Part shown: positions 46,904 to 58,389 of the stretch, piece by piece
Position numbering within the stretch: position 1 is the stretch's first letter
Layout of the letters: each line of letters starts with the position of its first letter
From: Misgurnus anguillicaudatus
Lineage: Eukaryota > Chordata > Actinopteri > Cypriniformes > Cobitidae
NCBI RefSeq assembly: GCF_027580225.2
Contig: NC_073348.2
Span: forward strand, 26,061,501 to 26,125,500
Length of the DNA: 64,000 bases
Direction: 5' to 3'
Made by a program: the position numbers and the translations under genes
The notes under the pieces: generated by a model
What the model saw: the letters and a program-made list of their open reading frames with translations, nothing else
What the model was told of the DNA's origin: nothing
Database searches by the model: none

Positions 46904-47443
46904 AAGCCTGACTAGCACCAGACCAGTCTCATAGAGAATGTTCATTTTTTTCATATTTGAGGCGTGGTTTACGAATGCCCAGAGCCGTTTATTGGGCGCT
47001 ACGAATGTCTATCAAATGCGTCTGTACGTAGCTCATAGCCAATCGTTGTGTCGCATAGACGTCGTCATCGTCTTTCTGCACCCTCCCCGTTCTGTGATTG
47101 TTCCCTATGCCATTTATTGGGTGCTACGAATAGGTCAGAGCAATTGAAACGCAAACTACTCTGTATGATTTTGCGAATCGCTCTCGTGGTACTTTGACGT
47201 CATCCGGCTGTCGATTCTTGCGGTGCCGCATGAAGTTCAACAAGCCTAATGTCTATCAAATGCGTCTGTACGTAGCTCATAGCCAATCGGTGTGTTGCAA
47301 AGACATGGTCATTGTCTTGCTGCCTCCTCTCCGTTCTGTGATTGGTTCCCTATTTCAGGGGCAAAATAGGTCCATAGTTTCTATGCTAGACTTGCAGCGT
47401 TAAATAAAATTGCGCGCAAGGCAGCATGGGGAAACCCAGGCTA
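46904..47443. mobile_element. Nested element 1 (540 bp) with internal duplication
   Basis: It is flanked by perfect 9-bp repeats TTACTTAGT (46895-46903 and 47444-47452). Weak termini AGCCTG/CAGGCT. The segment ATGTCTATCAAATGCGTCTG...CATAGCCAATCG appears twice (about 47005 and 47250), followed both times by CCGTTCTGTGATTG. A 9-bp TSD suits a Mutator-like element, though 8 bp (hAT) cannot be excluded because the target is itself repetitive. Confidence 0.7.
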
Positions 47444-47730
47444 TTACTTAGTTACTTTTCATGGAAAGTAATGCTTACGTTACTTTTTAGTTACTTTTGC
47501 GTAACTTTTTCTTGATCTCTTTCAGGCCTTGCGGGTGTTTTTATGACATAAAAGTTCTTGTATATTCTTGTATATTTCATCACAAAAATGTCGAGCTCTG
47601 GCTTGCCATCTTAGTTTCTGACTCAAACTGTTCCCACACAGGCATGTACGCATAGAGTGCATAATGTGACTATGTTTAGTAGGGATGTAACAATTCAATC
47701 GCATGTCCCATAAATCGATTCTGAATCGCC

Positions 47731-48085
47731 AACACAGTCTCAACCCATGGCGTCAATATTTGACAACACTTGACCATGCGTCAATATGTTGATGCGGAGG
47801 GTATATCTTTCGCGTCATTTTTTGACGCACTGGGGACTTCAATACTATTAGGTACGCGAAATTAAACAGTTGTCACCTGGCGTTGGGGTTAGGGTTAGGT
47901 TTGGGTAGGGATGTCATTATGTAAATCTAACCCTAAACCGACGAGAAAATGGTAAGAAAATAGGAAAGAGAATGCAACGGACTTAATAGTATTGAAGTCC
48001 CCAGTTAGGTATACCCTCCGCGTCGGCATGTTGACGCATGGTCAGGTGTCGTCAAATATTGACGCCATGGGGTGAGACTGGGTTG
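47731..48085. mobile_element. MITE with shared G-rich core, arm type D (355 bp)
   Basis: The arms run from AACACAGTCTCAACCCATGG to CCATGGGGTGAGACTGGGTT and are made of short palindromes such as GTCAATATTTGAC. The flanks share GAATCGC on each side. The core GGCGTTGGGGTTAGGG...AAATCTAACCCTAAACCG is the same as in the 10709 and 18615 elements, but about half of it is missing on the left. Confidence 0.8.
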
Positions 48086-48689
48086 GAATCGCAAGGCGGC
48101 GATTCTTTGTTTCATGCACAGCTTGTGCGTGTACTACGGCATTTGGTCAGTAGGAAGTCCTTATCAATCTAAAATCATTATGCGTCGGAGTTGTTTAAAA
48201 CGTGCATTTAAAAAAAGAAACACTTGTTACATAAAACATATTCAAAATTTTATTTATTATCATGAAAATACCTGAAACAATTTGAAAAACAGCGATATAA
48301 ATATTCCTGTAGACATTTCCTGGAATAGCGTTTGTAATACTACTTTTTCTGTGGCACAAAAGGGAGTTTCTGCACGAGAGTGCCCCCTGGTGTTCGGATG
48401 TGCCGGGATTTCACCATAATTCATTCAAATTCATTAATTGAGAAAACGCGCATTTTCACGATTAATTGTTACAGCCCTGAAAAGCAGTACATGTTTTTTA
48501 TCTAATTAATTAAACCAAAAAAGTAACTTGTATTACTTTTTTAAAGTAACTCAAATATCAATGTGTACATGTAATAAGTAATGCATTACTTTACTCGTTA
48601 CTTCAGAAAACTAATATTATTACGCAATGCGCATTACCCCAACACTGATCAGCACAAAGATATTTATATTATATTTGTAGCACCATGAG

Positions 48690-48738
48690 AGTTAGTAAAT
48701 TATGACAGAATTTTCATTTTTGAAACAACTCCCTTTGA
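48690..48738. mobile_element. Solo MITE end (GGGATAGTTCAC family)
   Basis: GAGTTAGTAAATTATGACAG followed by AATTTTCATTTTTGAAAC is a decayed right end of the family at 9890 and 63962. Confidence 0.45.
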
Positions 48739-48739
48739 C

Positions 48740-50300
48740 GTTTATGAGTTGTTAAGGAGCTTTGGTTTGGATTCGGAATTGCTTTTGCATAAATGTTTTC
48801 CAGCTGAGGCTTCATTCCCGCAGACTGCGTCTGTGTATCTGTGCATTGTCTCTAATTTGCAGACTCCAGTGAGTTTGTGCTTCTTACTTATGAAATCTAA
48901 TTGGAAGCTATTTTGATGTTGTGGAGTTCAAATCATTAGACGTTACGTCGCAGTCCAGCAGATCTCACTTAACTAGCTATAATTTAATCCCAAAGGGTCC
49001 AGCTCAGCCTGTGAAATTGTTCGAAAAAACAACAACATTTGGATGAGAAAGACAGCTCTTGTATTTTTCCGCTGCTCATCAAAGAAGCTTTTATGAAACC
49101 GGGATCCATAGTGAGGTCCGAGGTTCCTAAAGAGATCTTTTAACGGTGATGATGTCCTTAACTGAACTGGCTGCCAGTCCTACGAGAACTTTTTTTAGGA
49201 CTTCAACTGTGCATGGAAGTAGACCAAGTAAATGATGAGGTGTGGTAATGTCATGGCGGGTGTCGACATTGCAAGTGAAATGTTTATGGGCAGACTTGCA
49301 TGTGATGTTGTTAACAACAACTAGTGGATATATTGTCTCAGGAGTTCGGAAATGTCATCTTTTCTTAGGAGGTCAAGATATGCTCAATTTTACCTAAAGT
49401 ATTGGAAATTGCTTTCTACTACATTCACTCTACTACATTCATGCATTCGGCAGACACGTTTATCCAAAACAACATTTCTATATCAGTATGATCAAACTTA
49501 TTAAGTCACAGGAACACCCTTTAATACCTATCAATTTTAATTTGAACATACATTGTTAACATATCTTTAAGGCAACAACACTTATGTTGCCAAAAATGTA
49601 GATGGCTTAAAGAGGTTTTGTTCCTGAGTCACTTTTCTGTCAAGTCTATTGATTCCCTGAGATGGCAGAAGGTGTTAACAGTATGACAGAGCAGTTCTGG
49701 CTGTGAGCTTAAGAGACTGTAGGAGTTGATCGACATCACTTTGGGGTTCACTTATCACTCCAAGGGCTTTTACTCAATGTCTTCGATGCCCGGGGAGCAT
49801 CGCAGGAGGAAAGCGCTGGTGCTGTCACCCCTCACTCTCTGCACTAACACTGCACCACCTTATCTCTCATCAAGGGCAGCATGCCAGGGTTTTGTCTTTA
49901 ATCAATTATTGATGAGAGAAATAAAGCTGTCTTTGGGAGGTACTTTGTACTCAAACATGTGACTTGCGCGACAGTACTTGTGCTCTCAGTCAGGCTGAAA
50001 ATTGAGCATTTAAGGGGCAGAGAGGGATGTACTACAAGAAGCCACCGTGATGCCTAAGATTTACATCCACACACACACACACAGAGTAAAATGAGATTTG
50101 AATATGTTGGTTTGTGAAAGATATTTGTCTTTTTTAACACAGACACATTAGTAAACAAAAGCTTTCATGGAAACTTTATTCAAATTTGCTCCATTGTATA
50201 TTTTGCTCCATTTATAACATACACTGTCAGAAAAAATATATATATATATATTTAAAATGATCCCAAGCTGTCCTTGGGGCAGTACTTTTTAAAAAGTAGG
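48740..50300. other. Mostly unique non-coding sequence
   Basis: Contains a minus-strand SINE-tail remnant at 49430-49475 and a (CA)n tract near 50071-50084. No gene was recognised. Confidence 0.4.
49430..49475 (-). repeat. SINE tail remnant
   Basis: On the minus strand TTTTGGATAAACGTGTCTGC followed by CGAATGCATGAATGTAGTAG matches the GATAAAAGCGTCTGCC-type 3' tail of fish tRNA-derived SINEs. The tRNA head is absent. Confidence 0.6.
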
Positions 50301-50309
50301 TGTGTAACG

Positions 50310-51180
50310 TGGACTGTAATAAAGATGGAAGATGTGTCTCCATTGACTTCCATTGTAAAACAAATTTAACTCTTTCCCCGCCATTGACGAGATATCTCGT
50401 CAATCAAGAAAAAACGCATCCCCGCCAATGACGAGTATTTCCGTCTTTCCGCAATACCGCTATTATCCACTAGGTGGCAACTTTTTAAAACCGGAAGTAT
50501 TGCCCTATGGCAAGCAGCTGCATGTCCATGTCTGTTTTAAAGATCGCTCTGAATGGGATCTCTATGAAAAGTCCATCACAAAAATGGAATTATCTCTGCT
50601 TTTTGCTCAAAATATTGTGTTTTTGCAGAAACCTACCCATATTCAAAAGGTGATTACAAAAGAACTACTGAAGGTAGGATGAAACGTTTTTTTTTTTTTT
50701 TTTTTTGAAAGCAGATGGTCTGTTCTTTCATTTGGTATATTGTATGTTTATATATTTGAAGAAGAACATTTTCTGGAAGGCATTAAACTTTTGTGAAAAT
50801 TATGAAAAACGCTGGCGCTGGCTGGCAACTTTTTTTTAAAAAACGCTGGCGGTGAAAGAGTTAAGACCAAATATAAAAAATGGCTACTGATATCCTGCGC
50901 TGATGGCATTATTTGGAGCCAGAGTCTGTACAGTCGTGATCCTGAAGGGACCCCTGTAAAAATAACGCTCTATGTGGTACACAAACGGTTAACAGCTTTC
51001 GTTCTCTGCAATGCCCGCCTCCGTAACTCACATCGCTAATATGATTGGATCAGCATTTCTTGAGTCCCGCCTCTCTAACTTTTCTTTACTCGCTACGTGT
51101 GATGGGATGGTTTCACTTTGTACAATGCACCAAAGTTCACTAAACAAGACGCGCGTGATTATTCGGGCTACAGGTAAGTG
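50310..51180. repeat. Interspersed repeat interrupted by a piggyBac MITE
   Basis: The sequence on both sides of the TTAA element (GAAGATGTGTCTCCATTGAC on the left, AAATGGCTACTGATATCCTG on the right) looks like one dispersed repeat with a CATTGACTTCCATTG word common in fish elements. Ends not determined. Confidence 0.4.
50370..50860. mobile_element. PiggyBac-type MITE (491 bp), TTAA TSD
   Basis: CTCTTTCCCCGCC on the left and GGCGGTGAAAGAG on the right are inverted termini flanked by TTAA (50366-50369 and 50861-50864), the exact piggyBac target. A (T)18 run lies near 50688-50706. A short open frame in the left half (50428-50682) does not resemble a transposase. Confidence 0.9.
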
Positions 51181-51189
51181 AGAAAGAAA

Positions 51190-53840
51190 GTATTATTATA
51201 CCCACTGTAACTGTTTCATGCACAAAATACGGAACAAGTTGAGTCACATAATGATTCAAGGACAGTGTTTTTACCAATACACGACAATCCCATGTTAACC
51301 TGAGGAGTCGCAAACTTGTGTCAACCTTTTATAAATGGGGTAGCAAGGTTATTTAGGGGGTCCCTAATCCATGAAAGAAAATAACCCCAACATGGTAAAA
51401 ACATGAATTCATGTCATGATTGCTGAATACTTTACATTACTGCACTGTGGTCATACTTGCACAGATGTAGACATAATGTAAGGTTGCATTTTAAACTTAA
51501 ACTATTTTTTTCACACTGATTAACTGTCTGTTAATGAAAAGAAGATTTAATGTGAACTACAGAAATGTTAATAAACTTTGTTCAGGAAACAGCATGATAT
51601 ACATACCTACTTCAACACTGGGATTTTTTTTGGCAAAATTAAATTAAGAATTAAATATTAATTGCATATTCTTCAATGTTATAAAGTAAATATGGATTCA
51701 TATATGTTACAAAGTGATTTTCTTTTTTTTTGACAAAGACTTTCACAGTTACTGTTTATTAGGCTCTAGGACATAACGAATTGTTTATTATAGTACATTA
51801 AATTTGGGATGGCACCGGGGGTGGCGAGTCAGATGTCACTGAGTAACGTGCATACTGAGTTGTCTGTTGTTTATGTCAAATAAACGGTGATTAGTTTTGC
51901 AATGCGACCATTTTATTTATGTCCCCACCAATGCCAGGAGCAAACCTACGCCCTTGATGCGCACGCAGTTTGGTAACGGAAGTATGGCAAGAATCAGTAG
52001 TAAAGCAACACAGACAGAGAAAGTTATTTTAAAAAGTTGACTTATCAACTTTTTCAACACAGCTACCAGATCTGTGTACTATAGTGGAGTGTATGGAAGA
52101 CGTTAGCAGATGGCCAAATATAAAGTGACCAGATACATATATACGTATATACGTATATTATATTAGCTATATTAGCTCAATAATCTATGCATATGTACTT
52201 GTGTGTTGGTTTTATCTAGTACAAATCAGCAAGTTTCTGTTTTATAGGTGAAAAGTCACCAACCGTGCTATTAGCTTAAATGTTAAACAAACAAAAAGCG
52301 ATAGATGTGTGTGCCATCCTTTGAATGGTCTCTTAAAATAATCCACATTGCTAATCATAGTTAGCCCAGCGATATACATTAGACAATAAGAATAAGCCTT
52401 GACAAAATTCCCCAAACCACCTGAAAGTATAATTCATATGCTGTCAAGGAAATATCCAAAACCTGGTTAAAATTGCTTGAGTTAATTTACAAAAATAGCT
52501 GTCACGGTCTCGCAGATTCAGTGACTGTACATATTCGGACCATTCCTAACCTTCTGAATCCATGTTTAATAAATCTCTCCTAAAACGTGCTAGCTTACGC
52601 TTGTCAGCATTGCCTCCAGAGCTCTTTTTGCCTCCACCTAAGCCACGCCCACCCAGAGACGTTGCGATGTTTAAAAACTTTTAAAGGGTCTAAATGGATC
52701 GATGCATAGATCAAAGATCTAACTATACAATGCATTGACGCAACAGGTAAATATTGATAAGTTACCTGGGAAACTTGTGATGTTATGATGATGCTCTGCA
52801 AAACTTTTCATTAGCTATCCTACAGAAGAAATTTTTTTATACCTTATTCGATCGACATGAAGTGAATGATGGCTTTTTTCAAATATAATAACCCTTTACA
52901 CATTTACACCGGTGAGGGTTCGGCAAAACTATCTACAAAAATATCGTAACGGAGGTAATTTACTGTACATATAAAAGTGTTAAGATAAAGATGTGAAAAC
53001 GTCCTGCTCGGTACTATGGGACAACGAAAGACGCTCACAGAGAAATAACTAAGCTAAGTGTTTTTTTATTCCTTAATTTATTTTCCTTTCATGTTCAGTC
53101 AGAATTAACTAACTACTATATCATCTACTCCAGTGCCCCTTGTTTTGGTCTTCGTAGGATGGTCAACAAATTTCAAGTGTATGTCCACACGGACATGTGT
53201 TTGTGTCTTTAATCCCTTCCCTTAATCAACGTCTCCTTTTTTTCCTTTGTTAGTGGTTTATTGGAGTGTTACATTGTTGTGTGTTTGCTGACTGGCTGCT
53301 CTCTGAGCTGACAGTCGGATTAATTGAGCCTCTCCTGTGAGTCCTATCAAATCTCACAGCCAACACTGACACCAAAACAATCAACAGCGGCTCGCGGCCC
53401 AGCCTGAGATCCACGACTAATTAAAAGGATTGTGTGGTTTACTTTTTGAGAGCTGCCTAATGCTCCACAGGTCATCGTAACGTAGCGCATTGGATATCAA
53501 AGCTCAGAGACGCTCTTTATGAGCTTCTTCTTCATAATTCTCAGGGCGGATTTATTTTGTTCTCCATTGAGAGGCACTTTATAATCAATTTGATTGGGTT
53601 CAGTTCTGCTTAATTTCATTCCGTTCAATTAGGTTCAATACAGAAGTGCTTTTGTTGTAATTGTGGTATTCTCAAAATGCTTCTACACATTATTAAAAAG
53701 TAATGAAAATATTAAAATTATTACCAGTAAGTGTTTCATGTCAATGTCTTGGCATTGGTGTCAAACAAGTTCCTATCATAGTTATGCTGTGTGCACGCTA
53801 CCAGCTACTTTGTCACAGTACATTTCCCGTCTCTTTCAAT
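51190..53840. other. Mostly unique non-coding sequence
   Basis: Includes a short ATACGTATAT tract near 52137-52160 and a poly-T/AT-rich region near 51600-51730. About 53260-53600 is repeat-poor with balanced composition (see findings). Confidence 0.4.
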
Positions 53841-53848
53841 CCGCTTTT

Positions 53849-54506
53849 TTAAGGGACACTCCACTTTTTTGAAAATAGGTTCCTTTTCCAGCTCCCATAG
53901 AGTTAAACATTTGATTTTTACCGTTTTGGAATCCATTCAGCTGATCTCCGGGTCTGGCGTTGCCACTTCTAGCATAGCTTAGCATAATCCATTGAATCTG
54001 ATTAGACCATTAGCATCACGCTAAAAAAATAATGAAAGAGTTTGGATATTTTTCCCATTTAAAACTTGACTCTTCTGTAGTTACATCGTGTACTAAGACT
54101 GATGGAAAATTAAAATTAATTTTCTAGGCAGATATGGCTAGAAACTATACTCTCATTCTTGCATAATAATCAAGGACTTTGCTGCTGTAAAATAGCTGCA
54201 GCAGGCGCAATGATATTACGCAGCGCCTGAAAATAGTCCCCTTAGTAACTTTCAATGGCAGGCGACTATTTTTGGGCACTGAGTCGAGTCTAGTGTTAAA
54301 TAGGAAAAATGTTGAAACTCTGGTTACTTTTTAGCGCGATGCTAATGGTCTAATCAGATTCAATGCATTGTGCTAAGCTATGCTAAAAGTGCTAGCGCCA
54401 GACTCGGAGATCAGCTGAATGGATTCCAAAACTGTAAAAATCAAATGTTTAACTCTAGGGGAGCTGGTAATGAGCATATTTTCACAAAAGTGGAGTGTCC
54501 CTTTAA
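53849..54506. mobile_element. Long palindromic MITE (658 bp, AAGGGACACTCCAC)
   Basis: The ends TTAAGGGACACTCCACTTTT and AAAAGTGGAGTGTCCCTTTAA bracket arms that stay complementary for about 200 bp (GTTAAACATTTGATTTTTAC pairs with GTAAAAATCAAATGTTTAAC; GAATCCATTCAGCTGATCTC likewise). Well-known type in fish. Non-coding. Confidence 0.9.
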
Positions 54507-54508
54507 GT

Positions 54509-55536
54509 TAAGGTGACCAGTTTTACAGCATGTCCAAAACAACCAGCAAGTACACTGAAAAACCCGATCAACATGTAGTATCAGACCGGAGCAATCATGT
54601 AATGATTATTTTCACCAGTAGAGGGGGACGCGCCCGCGAGCTACTTATTACTGTAGTTGCGCACGCCACTGATTTTGCGATAAAGAATTTACTACGAGAC
54701 ATATGAGAAAGCATCATTATCATCAATCAAGTTATCATAAGATATGAAAACAGTTAAATTATGGGGGCTTAAGGTACTAACTACTCATGTTAAATTAAAA
54801 TAATAAACCATTGAAGTGAACTGATCACAGTATGTTACGGAGCATTTGTTTTGTGTAGGCTAAATATGTTTACATTTTGCATTATTCCTTCTGTTCTTCA
54901 CGTTTACAATGTAATGAAATCAGTTGAAGTAGTACCTTAAAAGTCATTTTTCATGATGGAGTATGTCTCTTGTAAAAAACGGGGAAAATAGATTTTTAGG
55001 ATACAGAAATTATTCAATTAGAAACACTGCAAAAATTACTTTCTTATTAGTATTTTTCTCTTGTTTTCAGTACAAATATAAATAAAGTCTTGGGTCGAGA
55101 TGCATTTTCTTGATGGGCAAAATGACCTAAGAATATAAGTCTAATTTTAAGACCAAAATATCAAATTTGTGCTTAAAAAAAATCTGCCACAACTTAATTC
55201 AAGAAATTATTTTTTTGCATGTTTTAAGCACAAATTCACTTAATTTTTTTTTTTCTTAAAGCTAGATTTTTCATAGGGGATTTTGCTTATCAAGAAAATG
55301 CATCTTCATTTAAGATTTTTTAGATATTTGAGCTGAAAATACGACAAAAATACTATAAAGTAAGAAGTAAGGCATTTTTGCAGTGAACCCACAACAATAA
55401 AAAGAAGAAAACTTTCAAAAAACATTTTGTCCCGATTTTGTAATTCATAGATAACAACAAATGAGATTTTAATTATATTTTGACCATTTAACTAGGAAAT
55501 GTCCCCGGTTTTCATTTTAAAAATCTGGTCACCTTA
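54509..55536. mobile_element. hAT-type element (1028 bp)
   Basis: The ends TAAGGTGACCAG and CTGGTCACCTTA are flanked by an 8-bp TSD, CTTTAAGT (54501-54508) and CTTTAAAT (55537-55544), one mismatch. The left TSD lies in the terminus of the palindromic MITE at 53849. A MITE (55025-55385) is nested inside. No transposase frame. Confidence 0.82.
55025..55385. mobile_element. Nested MITE (361 bp, CACTGCAAAAAT)
   Basis: CACTGCAAAAATTACTTTCT on the left and AGAAGTAAGGCATTTTTGCA followed by GTG on the right are the inverted ends. The interior is near-palindromic (GATGCATTTTCTTGAT pairs with ATCAAGAAAATGCATC). The TSD is AA or ambiguous. Confidence 0.75.
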
Positions 55537-55549
55537 CTTTAAATCTGAC

Positions 55550-57118
55550 GTCATGCACCATTTCCAGGTCCAACCTATTTCAAATGCCATAGGGAAATTT
55601 GACAAGTGTTGCATTTTGAGGAAATCCGCAGAGAAGAAAAATGGCCAACTTTGTTCGCTATTTGATACATTTCGACTGTGATCAACTGAAAATGTAAGCG
55701 TTTCTTTGTAATCCAACCATGCACTATTCAACCATTACATATTAATAGCACTGAGCACCGAGTTTAGTAAATGTCTATGTTAATGTCAGTGCATGGCTAT
55801 TTCAGTGCATTTTATGCCTGGTTAAGCGAATAAGACACATTTGTGGGTGGTTAGTGAATAAGACACATATTTTAACATTGATAAGAAATGTTGTGCTCCT
55901 CAGTGTGGCAGCTATTTAGTAAATCCTCTGCTTTTGTTCGGTTCCATGCACAGAGTTTTAGAAAATCAAAGCGGTCTCTAGACCTTTCACCTCATCCCAC
56001 ATTTGCATTTTGCAATTAAACTTGCTGTGGTTTTTTAAGCCTTCGGGCCTGACCCGGTGCATGCGTTCCTGTGTGACTCATAGAAAAGTGCTGAATGATT
56101 GTCACCATTATGCCCTGGTCGATAATCTGATGTAAAGGGTACAAATCTCGGCACCTTATGACTCGATAAGCAATGCACATCCGCATAGATTTTATTTATG
56201 ATGGGCGACCTGTACAAAGTGCGCAAAGAAATCTGCAAAATACTTTTTTTATTGTCTTCCAACACACTCCATTCCCTCTGTAAACAAGCACATGTCTGAC
56301 CTTGACTGCATTTCCCGCTATTGATTATCCACGTTAGCGCTGCCCATTTTTAATCAGCAGGCCTGTTTCGCTACTTTCATTCACTCTGTTGGGAGACACA
56401 GCCTCTTCCAATCTCCCACGGCAACAGATGGTAGTGAAGCAGGATTGTTTGTGAGCAGAAAAATCTTTTTTGAACCGAAACATAATGAGCCCATATTCAG
56501 CGTTCAGTCTTTCCCGCATTTAGCGTTTGGCAGAAAGACAGTGCGTAGATGAGCTGCCAGTGTGTGTCTGTCTGTATCTGAAATGGCTCTGGTCATTAGT
56601 CACTGCACACATACGACAAACAGCTTCCGCGCCGCCTGCCTTTCAGTCAGCGGATGGCTCGGCCTACAGCAGGTTTAGTTGATGTAATGGCTGAGGACAG
56701 GCATTTTAGTTTCGAGGGATTGGATTGAAGCATTCGTGTACTGTATGTTGTTGATGATTTGCTTTGCGTAGATGCCAATGATGTTGTGGTATGGACACCG
56801 GAAGCTGAGATATCAGTGTTTCAAAACTTTTCGCACTTTTAAACAGCAGGTCATCATAGACTTTTTCTACTAAGTTTGACAACTGGAAAGTCTTGGATCA
56901 ATGGTCTAGGTAAGGCCACTGTAGGGTTAGAAACTCAAATACTTATTTAATTTAAATTAAACTGAACAATTGTATGATTTTTTTAAGGAAAACTTTGTTA
57001 TTTATTTATTTATTTCATAAAAAATGTAGATGCTGTCATAGTGATCAAAATGTAGTTAGCTTTAGTACTTTAAAAAGAGAGACGTTTATTTGTAGTCTTT
57101 AAATATGTCTTTTTACAC
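55550..57118. other. Unique-looking non-coding sequence
   Basis: No mobile-element ends. About 56040-56600 is repeat-poor and GC-balanced (see findings). Confidence 0.4.
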
Positions 57119-57225
57119 CAGTGTTTCTCAAACCTTTTCTGCCATTGCCCACTTTGGAGGTATAGGGAAGGGTTTCGAGCCCCACCTGTCCCCAATCGCC
57201 CCAACAAAATGGTAATCAACTAGTT
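57119..57225 (+). mobile_element. Solo hAT-like left end (CAGTGTTTCTCAA)
   Basis: CAGTGTTTCTCAAACCTTTT is the start of a common vertebrate hAT-type element. The complementary right end is not found within the next several hundred bases, so this is a fragment. Confidence 0.55.
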
Positions 57226-57471
57226 TTTAAGTTTAAATGTTGAAATGTATTTAATCACATCATATTTTAAAACACAACAGCATTAAACACTTTTAATGGA
57301 GAAAATAAACAATCAAATGTATTAGAAGTTTGCTTTTTGAAAATGAAAAAAGTTATCCCATTTTGGAACCAAAAATAATCATTTGTACTCAAAGTTAGTT
57401 TTGCTTCCTGTTAATGTACAAAAACACTGGGGTTGCAAATGGTATTTCCCTATATACAATATATGTAGCAT

Positions 57472-58384
57472 TTAAAGGAATATTCCATTTTCTTAAAAGA
57501 AAAATCCAGATAATTTACTCACCACCATGTCATCCAAAATGTTGATGTCTTTCTTTGTTCAGTCGAGAAGAAATTATGTTTTTTGAGGAAAACATTGCAG
57601 GATTTTTCTCATGTTAATGGACTTTAATAGACACCAACAATTAACACTTAACTCAACACGTAACAGTTTTTTCAACGGAGTTTCAAAGGACTATAAACAA
57701 TCCCAAACGAGGCATAAGGGTCTTATCTAGCAAAACGATTGTCATTTTTGACAAGAAAAATAACAAATATACACTTTTAAAGCACAACTTTTCATCTAGA
57801 TCCGGTCCAGTGCGACCTAACGTAAATGCGTAGTGACGTAGGGAGGTCACGTGTTACATATATAAAACGCACATTTGCGGACCATTGTAAACAATAAACG
57901 GACACAAAGACATTAATTAGTATCATTCGACATACAACAACGTAGGAACGGTCCTCTTTCAACACACTTGTAAACACTGGGGCGGAGTTTTGCGTTTGTC
58001 TTCTGTAACCTCTTGACGTCATGACGTATTGCGTGGGGTCACGCTGGCGCATCACGACCGGATCTAGACGAGAAGTTGTGCTTTAGAAGTGTATGTTTGT
58101 TATTTTTCTTGTCAAAGATGGCGGTCGTTTTGCTGGGTGGGACACTTGTGCCTCGTTTGGGATTGTTTGGTCCTTTGAAACTCAGTTGAAAAAAACGTGT
58201 TGAGTTAAGTGTTAATTGTTGGTGTCTATTAAAGTCCATTAAAATGAGAAAAATCCTGCAATGTTTTCCTCAAAAAACATAATTTCTTCTCGACTGAACA
58301 AAGAAAGACATTAACATTTTGGATGACATGGTGGTGAGTAAATTATCTGGATTTTTCTTTTAAGAAAATGGAATATTCCTTTAA
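57472..58384. mobile_element. Long palindromic MITE (913 bp)
   Basis: The ends TTAAAGGAATATTCCATTTT and AAAATGGAATATTCCTTTAA are perfect. The arms remain complementary over about 300 bp (CTTTCTTTGTTCAGTCGAGA pairs with TCTCGACTGAACAAAGAAAG; GATCCGGTCCAG is partly mirrored by GACCGGATC). The loop is about 57830-58030 and includes a TATATAAAACGC TATA-like word. No transposase. Confidence 0.9.
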
Positions 58385-58389
58385 TTATA

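Larger units (their letters stand above)
46819..48647. mobile_element. hAT-type element (1.8 kb) with two nested insertions
   Basis: The ends CAGTGTTGGGG and CCCCAACACTG are flanked by an 8-bp TSD, ATCAGAAC (46811-46818) and ATCAGCAC (48648-48655), with one mismatch. The subterminal regions are packed with AAGTAAC/GTTACTTT words on both sides. Two elements are nested inside (46904-47443 and 47731-48085); without them the host would be about 0.93 kb and non-autonomous. A partial inverted copy is at 30749-31070. Confidence 0.88.

Noticed and set aside
47880..47920. TTAGGG-like words as interstitial telomere repeat
   Set aside because: The words are irregular and sit in the same core found in the other MITEs; they are not a hexamer array.
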